From Notolepis coatsorum (taxonomy: Eukaryota > Chordata > Actinopteri > Aulopiformes > Paralepididae): a DNA stretch of 64,000 bases. The position numbers and the translations under genes are program-made. Shown one piece after another: positions 8,901 through 19,129 of this stretch. The notes below the pieces were generated by a model that worked only from the letters and a program-made list of their open reading frames with translations, was not told where the DNA came from and ran no database searches. Position 1 is the stretch's first letter, and each line of letters opens with the position of its first letter. The stretch lies in NCBI GenBank assembly GCA_963971535.1, contig OZ020599.1:95064048-95128047 (forward strand), written 5' to 3'.

Positions 8901-11156
8901 CGGTACCTGCTGAACACGGAGCGGCGCTTAGCCAAGAACCCCGCCCAAGAGAGTGTATACCGCGCTGAGATTGAGAAGCTCATCACAGCGGGACACGTCA
9001 CAAAGATGGACATTAAAGAGGCTGACCAGACCACTGAATCGTGGTACGTGCCCCACCACAAGGTCCATCACAACGGTAAAGACCGCATAGTATTTAACTG
9101 CAGCTACCAGATCGGATCCCAAAATCTGAATAAAGAGTTACTGCCCGGTCCCACACTCGGCCCCTCCCTACTCGGCGTTCTACTCCGCTTCCGCCAGGAA
9201 AAGGTGGCCATCAGCGGGGACATTAAAGGAATGTTCCTGCAGGTGAGATTAGTAGAGGCGGACAAGCCCCTGTTACGGTTCCTATGGAGAGAGAAGCCAG
9301 GAGATGAGCACCCAGCCATCTACCAATGGGAAGTCCTCCCCTTCGGAACGACGTGCAGCCCCTGCTGTGCGACATTTGCACTACAGAAACATGTAGCAGA
9401 GGACCCAGCAGCGGACGAAGAGGTCCGACACAGCGTAAAGAACAGCTTCTACGTAGACAACTGTCTACAAAGCCTTTCAACCCAGGAAGAAGCCGAGGCT
9501 CTCCTGATTAAACTCCGCGCCTCATTGATCAAAGGCGGCTTTGATCTCAGGCAGTGGGCCAGCAGCGATCCGCAAGTACTGCGCAGCCTCTCCTCCGAGG
9601 ACAAGGCAGCCAGCAGCGAGACCTGGATGGCTACAATCCCGGGAGAAGCCCAGGAGATGACCCTGGGATTGGTGTGGCGATTCAAAACAGATTCGCTTCA
9701 CTACAGACACAAGCCCCTGACTACGGAGCAGGGAAGGCCGGCGGCGGCGCCGACCACCAGACGGAGTGTGTACACAACACTCGCCCGACAATATGACCCG
9801 CTAGGATGTATTCTACCGTACACCACCAGGGCAAAAATGATTGTACGAGCATTGTGGGACAAGGACCAGGGCTGGGACGACCCCATTCCCGCACACCTTG
9901 CATCCACCTGGAGAGAGTGGGAGATGGAGCTCCACTCACTCCCAGGCGTTAATATGCGCCGAAGCTACTTCCCACCCACGGTGAGGCCAGAGACATGTAA
10001 AATGGACTTGCACGTCTTCAGTGACGCCTCAGAGGTCGCATACGGATCAGTAGCCTACTTGCGGGCCCAAGACCAAGGGGGAGAGATCTACACAGCATTT
10101 GTCCTCGCCCGCTCGAGAGTAGCCCCACGCAAGCAACAATCTATCCCACGTCTAGAGCTCTGCGCAGCCCTAGCCGGAGCGCACCTAGCCACGCTCATCC
10201 AACGTGAGCTCACCATACCGGTGTCTAGAACAATCCTGTGGTCAGATTCCACGACGGTACTCGCCTGGATCAAATCGGACTCATGCAAGTACAAAGTCTT
10301 CGTGGGAGTCAGAGTCACCGAGATTCAAGACTTAACCGAAGAGTTAACCGGAGAAACAGAGTGGCGCTACGTTGATACAAAACAGAACCCAGCTGACGTC
10401 ATCACCCGGGGGATGCCCCTGGATGACCTCACCCGTCGCAATGTCTACAGTGACGGCCCCGCATTCCTAAGACTCCCGGAAGGACAGTGGCCCATGCCGA
10501 TCCCGAGGGAAGCAAGTCCAGAGGAGGTGGAAATTAAGAAGTCTGTGTTCTGTGGATTGAGCACCGTAGCCTCCACCGACCCTAACATAAACGATTGCAC
10601 GTCCATAGAGAGTGCACAACAAAGAACATTCCGGCGGTACCACCCGGAGTGCAAGTCCCCCGCTGATATGTCAGCGGCTAACTACGAGGAAGCAGAATTG
10701 CTTCTACTGCAGCGAGCCCAGAGAGACTCGTTCCCCGATGAATTGGCCTGTCTACAGGGAGGAAAGCCCGTCCCATCCGACAGCAGATTAATTCACCTGG
10801 CCCCCGAGAGCGACGCTCACACCCTCATCAGAGTGGGTGGTCGCCTACGCAGAGCCCCCAATCTACCGGATGACATTAAACACTACCTACTGTCTCTACA
10901 GACCCGCCAGAAGTGGGTAAAGGAGAGAGACAATTTGACAGAAGGAACAGTCGTCATGATTATTGATCAATCACTGCCCAGAGCTATGTGGCCGGCCGGC
11001 CGCGTAAGCAAAGTGATCACCGGTGCCGACGGCAAGGTCCGAGCAGCTGAAGTGCTCGTCCAGGGTCGCACTTACACCCGTCCCGTGGCAAGGCTCATAG
11101 AACTGCCTCGACTCCCAGACACAATCGATGATGACCATGACCCTACAACCCTATGA
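5952..11156 (+). CDS. BEL/Pao Gag-Pol polyprotein lacking the integrase core
   Basis: One uninterrupted frame of about 1734 residues from a double ATG. Order of parts, with residues approximate: charged coiled N-terminal region; Gag-like DUF1759 region (about 420-560); zinc knuckles CPYCEKEHWLAQC (about 632) and CFRCARSHMAAEC (about 664); aspartic protease with VLDDGSEKTLL (about 745); reverse transcriptase with FNCSYQ, SGDIKGMF, LPFGTTCSPCC and FYVDNC (about 1030-1180); RNase H with VFSDASEVAYGS, RLELCAALAG and WSDSTTVLAWI (about 1355-1440). After VGGRLRRAPNLPDDIKH (nt about 10833-10880) the frame jumps to YLLSLQTRQKWV, which in related elements lies after the integrase catalytic domain. The H2C2 finger and DDE core are therefore absent, but the C-terminal basic domain and the stop are kept. 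The RT motif is YVDN where YVDD is the usual form. It may still make Gag, protease and RT. Confidence 0.92.
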   Translation: MMNTPRNDPPNQRPQRERRLPQYLEAYAVSQQPSLLLTVNAVKLESKSMSNPNAQTTPTIEAPTGSNVTDQVHGGDQWEPDMTSHPASTEEVVPDESREEYNATERELGTEEDGESTVEIELQGSARSTPREGSPIQPPSPSEAERTLQQAFLVSLKASTERDRLQGERDRLQIQQRSEEEHIRLEIRRIQMEENVARDRADSQRAAAGALRDAERDRQQAQLIEQLIRRTTPSPSARGSRNSSRHTSRAASPSRVNNPELDQQTRSIPPTDHLPPPVQARPSNREGAAYPVERLNQRLQALDDLTEDEEEEEENRARRQHSTLPDQEVRYSPGYTPAELRYRPPTLYTGEQDARPAPRNSTWTSGPWYTAGTSPYQGAGGDSPRRPLPQRSPMYPQSASYIGTPMVPDFTQENRAQYTELRMCLETMLVDVLDERHKYAILLQHLKVPRAHNIALAYATSTTPYTAALVALDQRYGRIWDYVIQEIRHIDRLPPAIDNRALDDLSIRVQSLVGMLGAQREKGKYELYANSNVERILEKLPPARQERFRRQRDHRDPNGPEPNLLDLADFLAREVSSLRLDTFGRSTPGSREGTRRLNDGRRSVTVMHQSESVPSSRSHSAPSRTEKWKMVCPYCEKEHWLAQCDSFPKLNAEEAGQWIKSNKRCFRCARSHMAAECRLKKRCTKCDGAHLDILHDSNRRRPSPAPSSRKASVMYIDPASSSGARVLLKVVRVTLSYQNKVLDTYAVLDDGSEKTLLLASAAAQLGLRGSETQMTIRTIRRDLKTIKGENVSFSIAASGQPERRYQIADAFTSQEIGLLRYTYPVAKLMEKYAHLRKLPIPLIDNAMPTLLIGSDHADLIVPIDRVHTGPRGCPAAVETRLGWTLQGPLAKSLNRSTATRCLHSRVTEGETALLQHVERLWSLEQMPFKNGKKDIRSKDDIYAIHLLETGTKRVPVNGVLRYATPLLRREGMPTFHAKTDAIERYLLNTERRLAKNPAQESVYRAEIEKLITAGHVTKMDIKEADQTTESWYVPHHKVHHNGKDRIVFNCSYQIGSQNLNKELLPGPTLGPSLLGVLLRFRQEKVAISGDIKGMFLQVRLVEADKPLLRFLWREKPGDEHPAIYQWEVLPFGTTCSPCCATFALQKHVAEDPAADEEVRHSVKNSFYVDNCLQSLSTQEEAEALLIKLRASLIKGGFDLRQWASSDPQVLRSLSSEDKAASSETWMATIPGEAQEMTLGLVWRFKTDSLHYRHKPLTTEQGRPAAAPTTRRSVYTTLARQYDPLGCILPYTTRAKMIVRALWDKDQGWDDPIPAHLASTWREWEMELHSLPGVNMRRSYFPPTVRPETCKMDLHVFSDASEVAYGSVAYLRAQDQGGEIYTAFVLARSRVAPRKQQSIPRLELCAALAGAHLATLIQRELTIPVSRTILWSDSTTVLAWIKSDSCKYKVFVGVRVTEIQDLTEELTGETEWRYVDTKQNPADVITRGMPLDDLTRRNVYSDGPAFLRLPEGQWPMPIPREASPEEVEIKKSVFCGLSTVASTDPNINDCTSIESAQQRTFRRYHPECKSPADMSAANYEEAELLLLQRAQRDSFPDELACLQGGKPVPSDSRLIHLAPESDAHTLIRVGGRLRRAPNLPDDIKHYLLSLQTRQKWVKERDNLTEGTVVMIIDQSLPRAMWPAGRVSKVITGADGKVRAAEVLVQGRTYTRPVARLIELPRLPDTIDDDHDPTTL

Positions 11157-11253
11157 CTGTGTGAAGTTGACTGACCCCTACAGCAAACCCTTATGTGTAA
11201 ATAGACAACGCGATTAATCTGTCTCTGTTTAACTGATTAGGTCCGGGACCTAT

Positions 11254-11265
11254 TCAGGGGGTGGC
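11254..11265 (+). other. Polypurine tract of the BEL element
   Basis: CAGGGGGTGGC lies immediately before the 3' LTR, at the position where plus-strand synthesis is primed. Short and imperfect, so the exact limits are approximate. Confidence 0.6.
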
Positions 11266-12698
11266 TGTTGTGAAGGGCCAGATTAAACCGAATATATATA
11301 TTTATCTATATATATATATTTAATTGTATTTGTATATTCTCTAATATTCCCTGATATCCCTTGTATATTCCTTGTACAATATGCATTGAATATCCATTCT
11401 AGCCTACTGAACATCCCATAATAGTCTCCATTCTACTATTGGTCGAGACCTTGGTGCCAGGCTGCCATACCCCTCAGACCCAGTTCAAACGTACCGCTCG
11501 ACATGTACGAACAAGTCCTAGTTCCGCGTAGGAATCTGGCTACCGCACCACTAATGGGACTATTTGTTCATAGTGCGTATATATACTGCGCTACTAAAGT
11601 AGGACTTTCTTTTCAGTCCAGTTTCTTACCCTCCAATAGAGTCACAGACGTAAAGCCTCCCCGCGATGCCACGTGTGGGAGTAAGGCCAAGTTCGCCTAC
11701 CATCGGTATTGAGACATCGTGTATATTAATATTTGAATAGTCATATTTGGCACTATATCGTCGAGTTGGACGTAGTCTATTAAGCTAATAATAGTCTGTT
11801 AATATATAGTGCTTCGTGCGGTGAGAATACTACCGTAGTCAGTACCCCATCGTTTCGGGCAGAGAACTGGCTGCTTACCCAGGGTGGTTGACCCTATGTG
11901 AAGCTGCACCCGAGGAGCCCCAGAGCCGACGAGCGAGTGGACCTGTATACCGGATTATTCTACCGACGACAGCCCGCCTTCCCAGGCACGGATTATGCTT
12001 TGGATACTTTGATTATTCTATGGATAAAGACCCCCGACACTACCGTGTGTTGGAACCCCCCCCCCTGGAGAGGTCGCAAGGTGAGGAGACGCTCTGCAAG
12101 ACGAGGTCTCTCCACATCTCTCCCCCGTGGACCGGAGAGAGCCGGCCCACAAAGAGTCCACCTGCTTTCATCTGTGGTCCAAGGATCGCCGGCGCATTGA
12201 ACGGCACTACAGTGGGTTCTCCTGGGATACCCTTGGCCGGACGAGGCAGCTGGATTCTACCCCCCCCCCCTCCTACTCCTGTCGGCTTACAAGCGACCGG
12301 ATTAACCCCCTCTAGTGTATCCAGCCTATAATCATTAAAGTATCATTGCTGTTATTCCTTAACTATTCCAGGTCGTATATTTACCACCTGCGCCTTCAGA
12401 GATTGGACATTATCTATTGATATACCGACGAATACTCCTTGCCATAAAAGTGCATACTATTTCAATTCATAAATGTAATTAAGTGATTAAGTGTTTAGTC
12501 TACACACCATCGCTGTGTAGGCAATAAAGACCTGTTTCTAAATTCGTACATTTGTGTTGGATCCGTTTCATCTACGTGAGAGTGTTCATGATAATATATT
12601 TATGCCGTGTACTGGGTGGCCGAATATTAAGTACAAAGGTAGTGGTAGTAAGTATCATATCTAGTAATACAGTCAGGGAATTGTACCCCTCAGTTACA
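11266..12698 (+). repeat. BEL 3' LTR
   Basis: 1433 bp, almost identical to the 5' LTR, ending ...CAGTTACA before target duplication CGGTA. It retains the CpG dinucleotides that are TpG in the 5' copy. Confidence 0.93.
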
Positions 12699-12703
12699 CG
12701 GTA

Positions 12704-13010
12704 TATACAGCATTATTGTACATACTATCATACAGAGTTATATGGGTTATTATATGCAGGTATATAAAAAGGATTATATGCAGGTATATTCAGACAGATG
12801 GGGATAAATATATATACAGTAAATATAAATATATAAATATGGTGTATACAGCATTATTGTACATGCTAACATACAGTTACAGTATATGGGTAGACTAGTT
12901 TGAGGTTGGTAGTTATGATTACAGTGTAGGGCAGTTGTAGACAGTGAAGGCAGTAGGCAGGTATACATTGAGTATAGGCAACAGTTGAGTTCAGAGTTCA
13001 TACAGTATAC
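12704..13010 (-). repeat. Interspersed repeat, right half
   Basis: Continuation of the repeat broken at 4446. Contains tandem tatacagcattattgtacat and ggattatatgcaggtata blocks shared with 33560-33620 and 34975-35035. It ends about 100 bp before the nkain4 exon at 13113. Confidence 0.6.
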
Positions 13011-13112
13011 GTTGATAGAAGAAGGTCCGTTAAATATGATGGATGGAAACTATGGATTGTAGAAAGAAAGAAAGATGTTTTGTATTCATGGCCTCTGTGT
13101 TGTTTCCTGCAG

Positions 13113-13173
13113 CTCCTGGGATTTGTCTACGCTTGTTACGTAGTCAGCACTTTCAACGACGAGGAAGACAGCT
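13113..13173 (+). CDS. nkain4: nkain4 penultimate exon
   Basis: Acceptor gtttcctgcag|CTC and donor AGCT|gtaagt. 61 nt, entering in phase 0 and leaving in phase 1. It encodes LLGFVYACYVVSTFNDEEDS, the end of the fourth membrane helix and the acidic juxtamembrane turn. The GFVYACYV and EEDS motifs are nearly invariant in NKAIN1-4. It joins in frame to the exon ending ...QVLIS at 2887. Confidence is high for family and exon limits. Confidence 0.9.
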
Positions 13174-13337
13174 GTAAGTACTGTGCATCCCCGAACGACT
13201 ATAAACGCACAGCGTATCACTTTAAAAGACAGGAAAAACAACAGTCATAGTCAGAATATAGATGTTTATGCTTTCTTTGGCGTTAATGCGTCGAGCACCC
13301 TTCGTTTATCACGATCATGATCGAGATCTGCTTTTAG

Positions 13338-13596
13338 CCCTTCCACTGCCACACTATAGAAGGTTAACCCTTTCACTACCACACTACAGATGGTTAACTG
13401 TAGTGTGGTAGTGAAAGGTTAACCTTCTGTAGTGTGGTAGTGAAAGGGTCAACCTTCTATAGTGTGGTAGTGAAAGGTTAACCTTCTGTAGTGTGGTAGG
13501 GAAAGGGTTAACCTATAGTGTGGTAGTGAAAGGGTTAGCCTTCTGTAGTGTGGTAGTGAAAGGGTTAACCTTCTGTAGTGTGGTAGTGAAAGGGTT
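13338..13596. repeat. 28-30-bp minisatellite, first locus
   Basis: Tandem copies of ggttaacctt ctgtagtgtggtagtgaaag; the first units are in the opposite orientation (ctttcactaccacactacag), so the array contains an inversion. It lies in the last nkain4 intron. The same unit recurs at 28470-28560, 28918-29060, 42265-42436, 48112-48362, 49490-49670, 53880-54137, 54865-54935 and 55168-55250. Confidence 0.85.
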
Positions 13597-13766
13597 AGGC
13601 GTATGTGCCTATATGTTACTTCTGTTCCATTTTGATCAAGGATGACCCCACATCAGCAGCATGACATGCTGAGTCTTTCCAATCAGTTCTTCTTCATTTA
13701 AGTTGTGGTGACATGCTGTTGTGCTGCATCTGGTTTTTATGTTTTTGCCATCTTTTCTTTTTGCAG

Positions 13767-13822
13767 TTGATTTCATTGGTGAATTTCATCATCCCTCCAA
13801 ACCATCTCAGTTGCTCTTCTAG
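13767..13822 (+). CDS. nkain4: Probable nkain4 terminal exon
   Basis: A strong acceptor (tcttttctttttgcag) is followed by TT, which completes the codon left open at 13173 and gives DS-F-D-F-I-G. NKAIN proteins continue SFDFIGGFD at exactly this point. Here the frame reads FDFIG then EFHHPSKPSQLLF and a TAG stop at 13820-13822, a C-tail shorter than and different from the FDPF...YHVNEK tail of mammals. The opposite strand (13888-13694) resembles a LINE-derived reading frame (EEQLRWFGG...), so the downstream part may be exonised repeat, or the FDFIG match could be fortuitous. A longer canonical exon was not found before 15.2 kb. Confidence 0.55.
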
Positions 13823-14270
13823 TGTAGGTTCACAGATTTGGTGGGTAAGTATCATACAGTAATAGAGCTTTGCAGTGTCTGCCTCCATTCTGGTTCTGGT
13901 AGGTTTCGCTTATGTCGATACTAGCCTCTGGTGAAAATGAATACTAGCAATAGTAATCTTACTGTGGAACATAGAGAGTTTTTGGGTCTCCGAGATCATA
14001 AAACTGTGTTTTAAAACTCAACCATTAACAAACAATCCACACTATTTAATTTTTAATCTAATACAAGTGCATCTACATTGTGATATTCCAATGAATCTCC
14101 CTAAACTAGAAACCGGATCATCAAGAGTTTGTGATGTGATCCAGTAACTGTTTTGCCCACTGACAATGAATTAGTGACTGACTTTGTTGGCTCATATAAT
14201 TTATGTTTGAGCTAATACATCTAAATTACTTTCATTTATATGTAAGGCTTCCAGCTCTGAATCAGACAAT
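13823..14270. other. nkain4 downstream region
   Basis: Possible 3' UTR and flank. I see no second gene. A BIRC7 homologue, which I recall in the human interval, was not recognised on either strand. Confidence 0.4.
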
Positions 14271-14284
14271 GTTCCTGATTCCTG

Positions 14285-14612
14285 ATACCCTGTCACCATG
14301 GGTACTGTCATAGTCTCCTCATATCCCAGTAAAGTCACCATGGGTACTGTCATAGTCTCCTCATATCCCTGTAAAGTCACCATGGTTACTGTCATAGTGT
14401 CCTCATATCCCAGTAAAGTCACCATGGGTGCTGTCAGTGTCCTCATATCCCAGTAAAGTCACCATGGTTACTGTCATAGTGTCCTCATATCCCAGTAAAG
14501 TCACCATGGGTACTGTCAGTGTCCTCAGTCATATCCCAGTAAAGTCACCATGGGTACGGTCAGTGTCCTCAGTCATATCCCAGTAAAGTCACCATGGGTA
14601 GTGGGTACTACT
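14285..14612. repeat. About 42-bp minisatellite
   Basis: Around eight copies of a unit built on tcatatcccagtaaagtcac followed by catgggtactgtcatagtgt. Copies vary in length at the tactgtcatag segment. The open frame across it (14201-14446, minus) is only the repeat read through. Confidence 0.85.
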
Positions 14613-15226
14613 ACTGCCATAGTGTCCTAGGAGTTGTTCTGTTCACCATCTATGAAGCAGCTCCAAGATTTGTCTCTGGGTGTCATCGCTAGGGCCTTGT
14701 CTCTTTGGTATTCGGCTTAAAGAAACACGCCAACTTCTTGGGAAATTAGCTAATTTCCAGAGTCAGACAAAAAGATGTATGCACATACAATTGTTGGTTC
14801 TTTACAGTATGTATTAGAGATGTACCAATAATACTGGTGATGATACACATCTGATACCAAAAGCCTCTTTAAGAGAAGGTACCACAGCTGAATAGGGGGG
14901 AACAATCACTTTCATCCAGTCACAGTAGTAACATTTTCCATGTTGAATATGGACACAAGTGTTTTTTTTGTTGGTATTGTGATTGCTCTATATTTTGTTG
15001 TTCAAATTAGCTAATATTTAATTAAAGAAGCACACATTAAATCATTAGCATAATAATCTTCATTAAATCAGATTTTCAGAGTCAGAATTTATTTTTCTAT
15101 TTCAATGTGATGAATAACTAACATGGATTTCAGTGTGTTGGTCATTTCAATAGTTAGTCATTTACAAAGGGGTTTGTCAAAACCCAGTTTATTTGTGGAA
15201 TTAAATCTTTTTTTAAGATAAGGTAA

Positions 15227-15415
15227 GTTCTGTATCACTCTAGCTCCCGCTCTGCGTCTCTATGCATATATCTCGCTTCAGCATATATACACTGAATACA
15301 TTTCAAAATGTACCTTTAAATGCCAGCATTCATCTGGCCACACCCCCATCCGCTTACCTATATAAGCAGGGGTGGTGCCACACACTCATCTCCTTCTCAA
15401 ATTTCATCACAAGCA
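15227..15415 (+). repeat. DIRS copy 1 left inverted terminal repeat
   Basis: ctgcgtctctatgcatatat through gcaggggtggtgccacacac is the complement of 21275-21440. It contains a TATA-like tatataagcagg, which could serve as the element promoter. Confidence 0.85.
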
Positions 15416-15479
15416 ACGTGTTGCTATATGCCCACTTGACGTAGAGAAAAATATTGGCTGGAAAAGCAATGTTTACGGG

Positions 15480-15680
15480 GAAAGGAAGAACAAGGAGATA
15501 CGTTGACATCATATCTTTATTTTCTCTCTCACTATTTTCGAGAAAATACGGCGATATTGTCTTCGTACTGGAGTGTCTGGAAGATGGTGATCATTCTAAA
15601 AATCCTCCACCGGTTTTCGTATTGGGAGCACGCCGCTGCATGCCTCTCAACTGCAGTTCCTTGCTGTGTTGGTTGGGGTG
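15480..15680 (+). pseudogene. Decayed DIRS gag start
   Basis: acgttgacatcatatctttattttctctctcactattttcgaga aligns by eye with 60509-60565 of copy 3, just upstream of its gag frame. The following atcctccaccggttttcg matches the LHQRF region loosely. The frame is lost and the rest of gag is missing, so this is a remnant. From here to 17057 I see only non-coding DNA. Confidence 0.45.
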
Positions 15681-17057
15681 AAACCTTTCAGGACACAGCT
15701 GAACTGTTGGACGCGCCGCTGTTGTGAGAAGCGGTGGGTTTCAGGTTGGGTGAGTACTGTTTGCTTGCGGCTCCACTTGTCTGTTAGTGCTATGGGGGCT
15801 AACTGACAATGTTTACGAACACCGGCCCCAGTTTAAGGTTTTTTGGTTCAGCCTCTTGGGCAGCAGCGGAAGACCTTGATCTGAAGCCCATTATAGTTTG
15901 ACTAGTGGGCCATGACCATTAACACTGGTGATCCCTGTGTTTTCTGGACGAGTGGATATCTCTCTGTCACCGTGTTAAGGCCCCATCTTTCATAGCCAAA
16001 TGAGAGTATTCCCTCACGAGGAGATATGGGCATAGATGTTCTTTAGCGGAAGATCTGTGTTCAAAGTCAGCTACACAGGCCAGTTGGGTATTGTGCTGGC
16101 TCCGTCGGGTGTTGATAAAATCACCGTTGTAAAACTGTGTTAACATCTTGTTTCTCTTTTCTCTTAAAAAGTGAGGAGGGTTTCAGAACGGCGGCCTGTC
16201 TGGGTGAGTGTTATATCATTGTGTACAAGTTCAGGTGATAGCTGCTTAGCTTACGGTTAGCCAGTCAGCTGTTAGCTGTGGCGTTAGCCTGCTGTGATCA
16301 CTGCGTGGCCTACTAGGTTGGGCCTACTGTTAGCCAGTCAGCTATTAGCTGCGGCGCTAGCCTGCTGTGATCACTAGGAAACGTTAGCTTGCTGCTATCG
16401 GCCAAGGCCAGCGCGGGGTGGTTCCGGCTCCTCGCGCGCCGCCGCAAGCTCCCCTCTGGTCGCGTGCGGCGTTCGCTCGCCGTCTCGCGGGCAGGGGCAG
16501 TAGCGACCGACGGTTGGAGCGGCCGTTAGCTTAATGCTACTCTGTTGAACGTGCTTTGATTATAACATGTTTTAAACACTCTTGACTACGACGTCATCTT
16601 TGACAGAGGATGTTCGTCGAACCTGCCCTGGGCCAGGACGGCAAAGCCTGCGTCAACAAAGGGGACCGTAGCGACGGGTTGGAGCGGCGACGCTGCCCAG
16701 ATCGAACAACACAGGACGGCTGTGTTTTCTACGGTGTCTTGAGACTGCACTTCGTTGATCTACGCTCCGGGTAGGCCAGGTCTGACCAGACCTTGTACAC
16801 TTCTTCTGGCTTTCCCTTCTAAATGTTTTGTAAATAACGATGTTTTCCAAAACGAGTGTTACTGCACTACATTTAGGATACGACGCGAGTTGTGTGTGAA
16901 TTGTCTTGTCACTAGGTATTTAGCTTCTCCGTGCAAATCGGGTTGTTGTTTCAGATGTGAAAATGATCTGGTTTGTTGTGTTGAGAAACATCATGTGTGT
17001 TTATATGTACCGTGTACTCACAATTAAGGGGGTTAACTAACCTATAAAGCTATGCTT

Positions 17058-18138
<1,081 letters not shown>

Positions 18139-18242
18139 CTATGCTTAGTGACAAATGAGTAAAGAATGTTCTTTTCTCAGCCTGTAATGACAATGAACAG
18201 TGTGTTCACATATTAACAGGTTTTCCTGTTTTAACTGGCCGT

Positions 18243-18960
18243 ATTAGTTTCAAGTTTCTTTAATAGTTGTCATACAGAAGTACAGAATACTTTCATACAA
18301 AATGCTTCTTACTGTTACGCTCCAGAGACTGTGCTAGACAAGATAGTATCAAATAACATAGTATAGCATGTAAATTAGAAGTCGAAAATGAGGTCACAGT
18401 GTTCAGTATAGACATATGTACAATGTTCGATGCAGAATAGACGTAACTGAGTTACCATATAATATACAATACTATGCAGTGTACTAATGTACAATATTAT
18501 ATAGTGCAAAGCAGAAATGCAGAAATGGGATGAGGTACAATTTAGGTACAATTTACAGTAAGGTGTACGAGTTGTAGTGCAATCCTTCATCAATAAATAT
18601 AAAGTGTGGGGAGTGGGTGCTACAGTGTGTTTGTTTAAAGTGAGTGTGTGCTATAAAGTGTGGGGAGTGGGTGCTACAGTGTGTTTGTTTAAAGTGAGTG
18701 TGTGCGTGTGGATGTGTGTGCTATGTGCGTTTGATGGTTGTTGTTGTGTAGTGTTCATTGTTCGTTAAGCAGCCTGATGGCCTGGGGATAGAAGCTTCTT
18801 CTGAGTCTTTCTGTGCTCGCCTTGAGACTCCGGTATCCCTCACCAAGCTCCTATTCGGGCCTTCTGTGAGTTGGGACTCCTCCTTCCATGTGAGGGAGCC
18901 TCCTTCAGAGTACAGAGCCTCCTCCTCAGATTGTCAAGGTGAGTGGACCCTCAAGAAGGA
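18243..18960 (-). repeat. LINE 3' fragment
   Basis: Begins gtttcaagtttctttaatag and contains cagcctgatggcctggggat and gaagcttcttctgagtcttt. The same sequence is at 42437-42780 and partly at 45070-45260, where it is joined to a minus-strand reverse transcriptase. A short tandem duplication (agtgtggggagtgggtgcta) lies at 18602-18700. Confidence 0.65.
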
Positions 18961-19129
18961 GTCCTACTCTATTGTGTATGTATTCGATTCAATTTGATTA
19001 TTGAGTGTGTATGGGTTCAGTGCCTCCTCCCCGGAGAGCCCTAAATCCAATTTTTTACATGGCTCAAGGTGCAATATATTCTTTTCAATCTGTACAGCTC
19101 GCGTGGGAAGTCTCTCTGGGGATTCCCGT

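Larger units (their letters stand above)
4452..12698 (+). mobile_element. BEL/Pao LTR retrotransposon, nearly intact, integrase core missing
   Basis: The full structure is visible: 5' LTR 4452-5883, tRNA-Tyr-type primer site, one long Gag-Pol frame, a purine-rich tract, and 3' LTR 11266-12698. Target duplication CGGTA lies at 4447-4451 and 12699-12703. LTRs start TGTTGTG and end TTACA. The two LTRs differ by about five transitions plus changes in a C-run and a TA-run over 1.43 kb, so the insertion is very young. It lies in the sense orientation in the intron between nkain4 exons 2690-2887 and 13113-13173. Confidence 0.95.
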
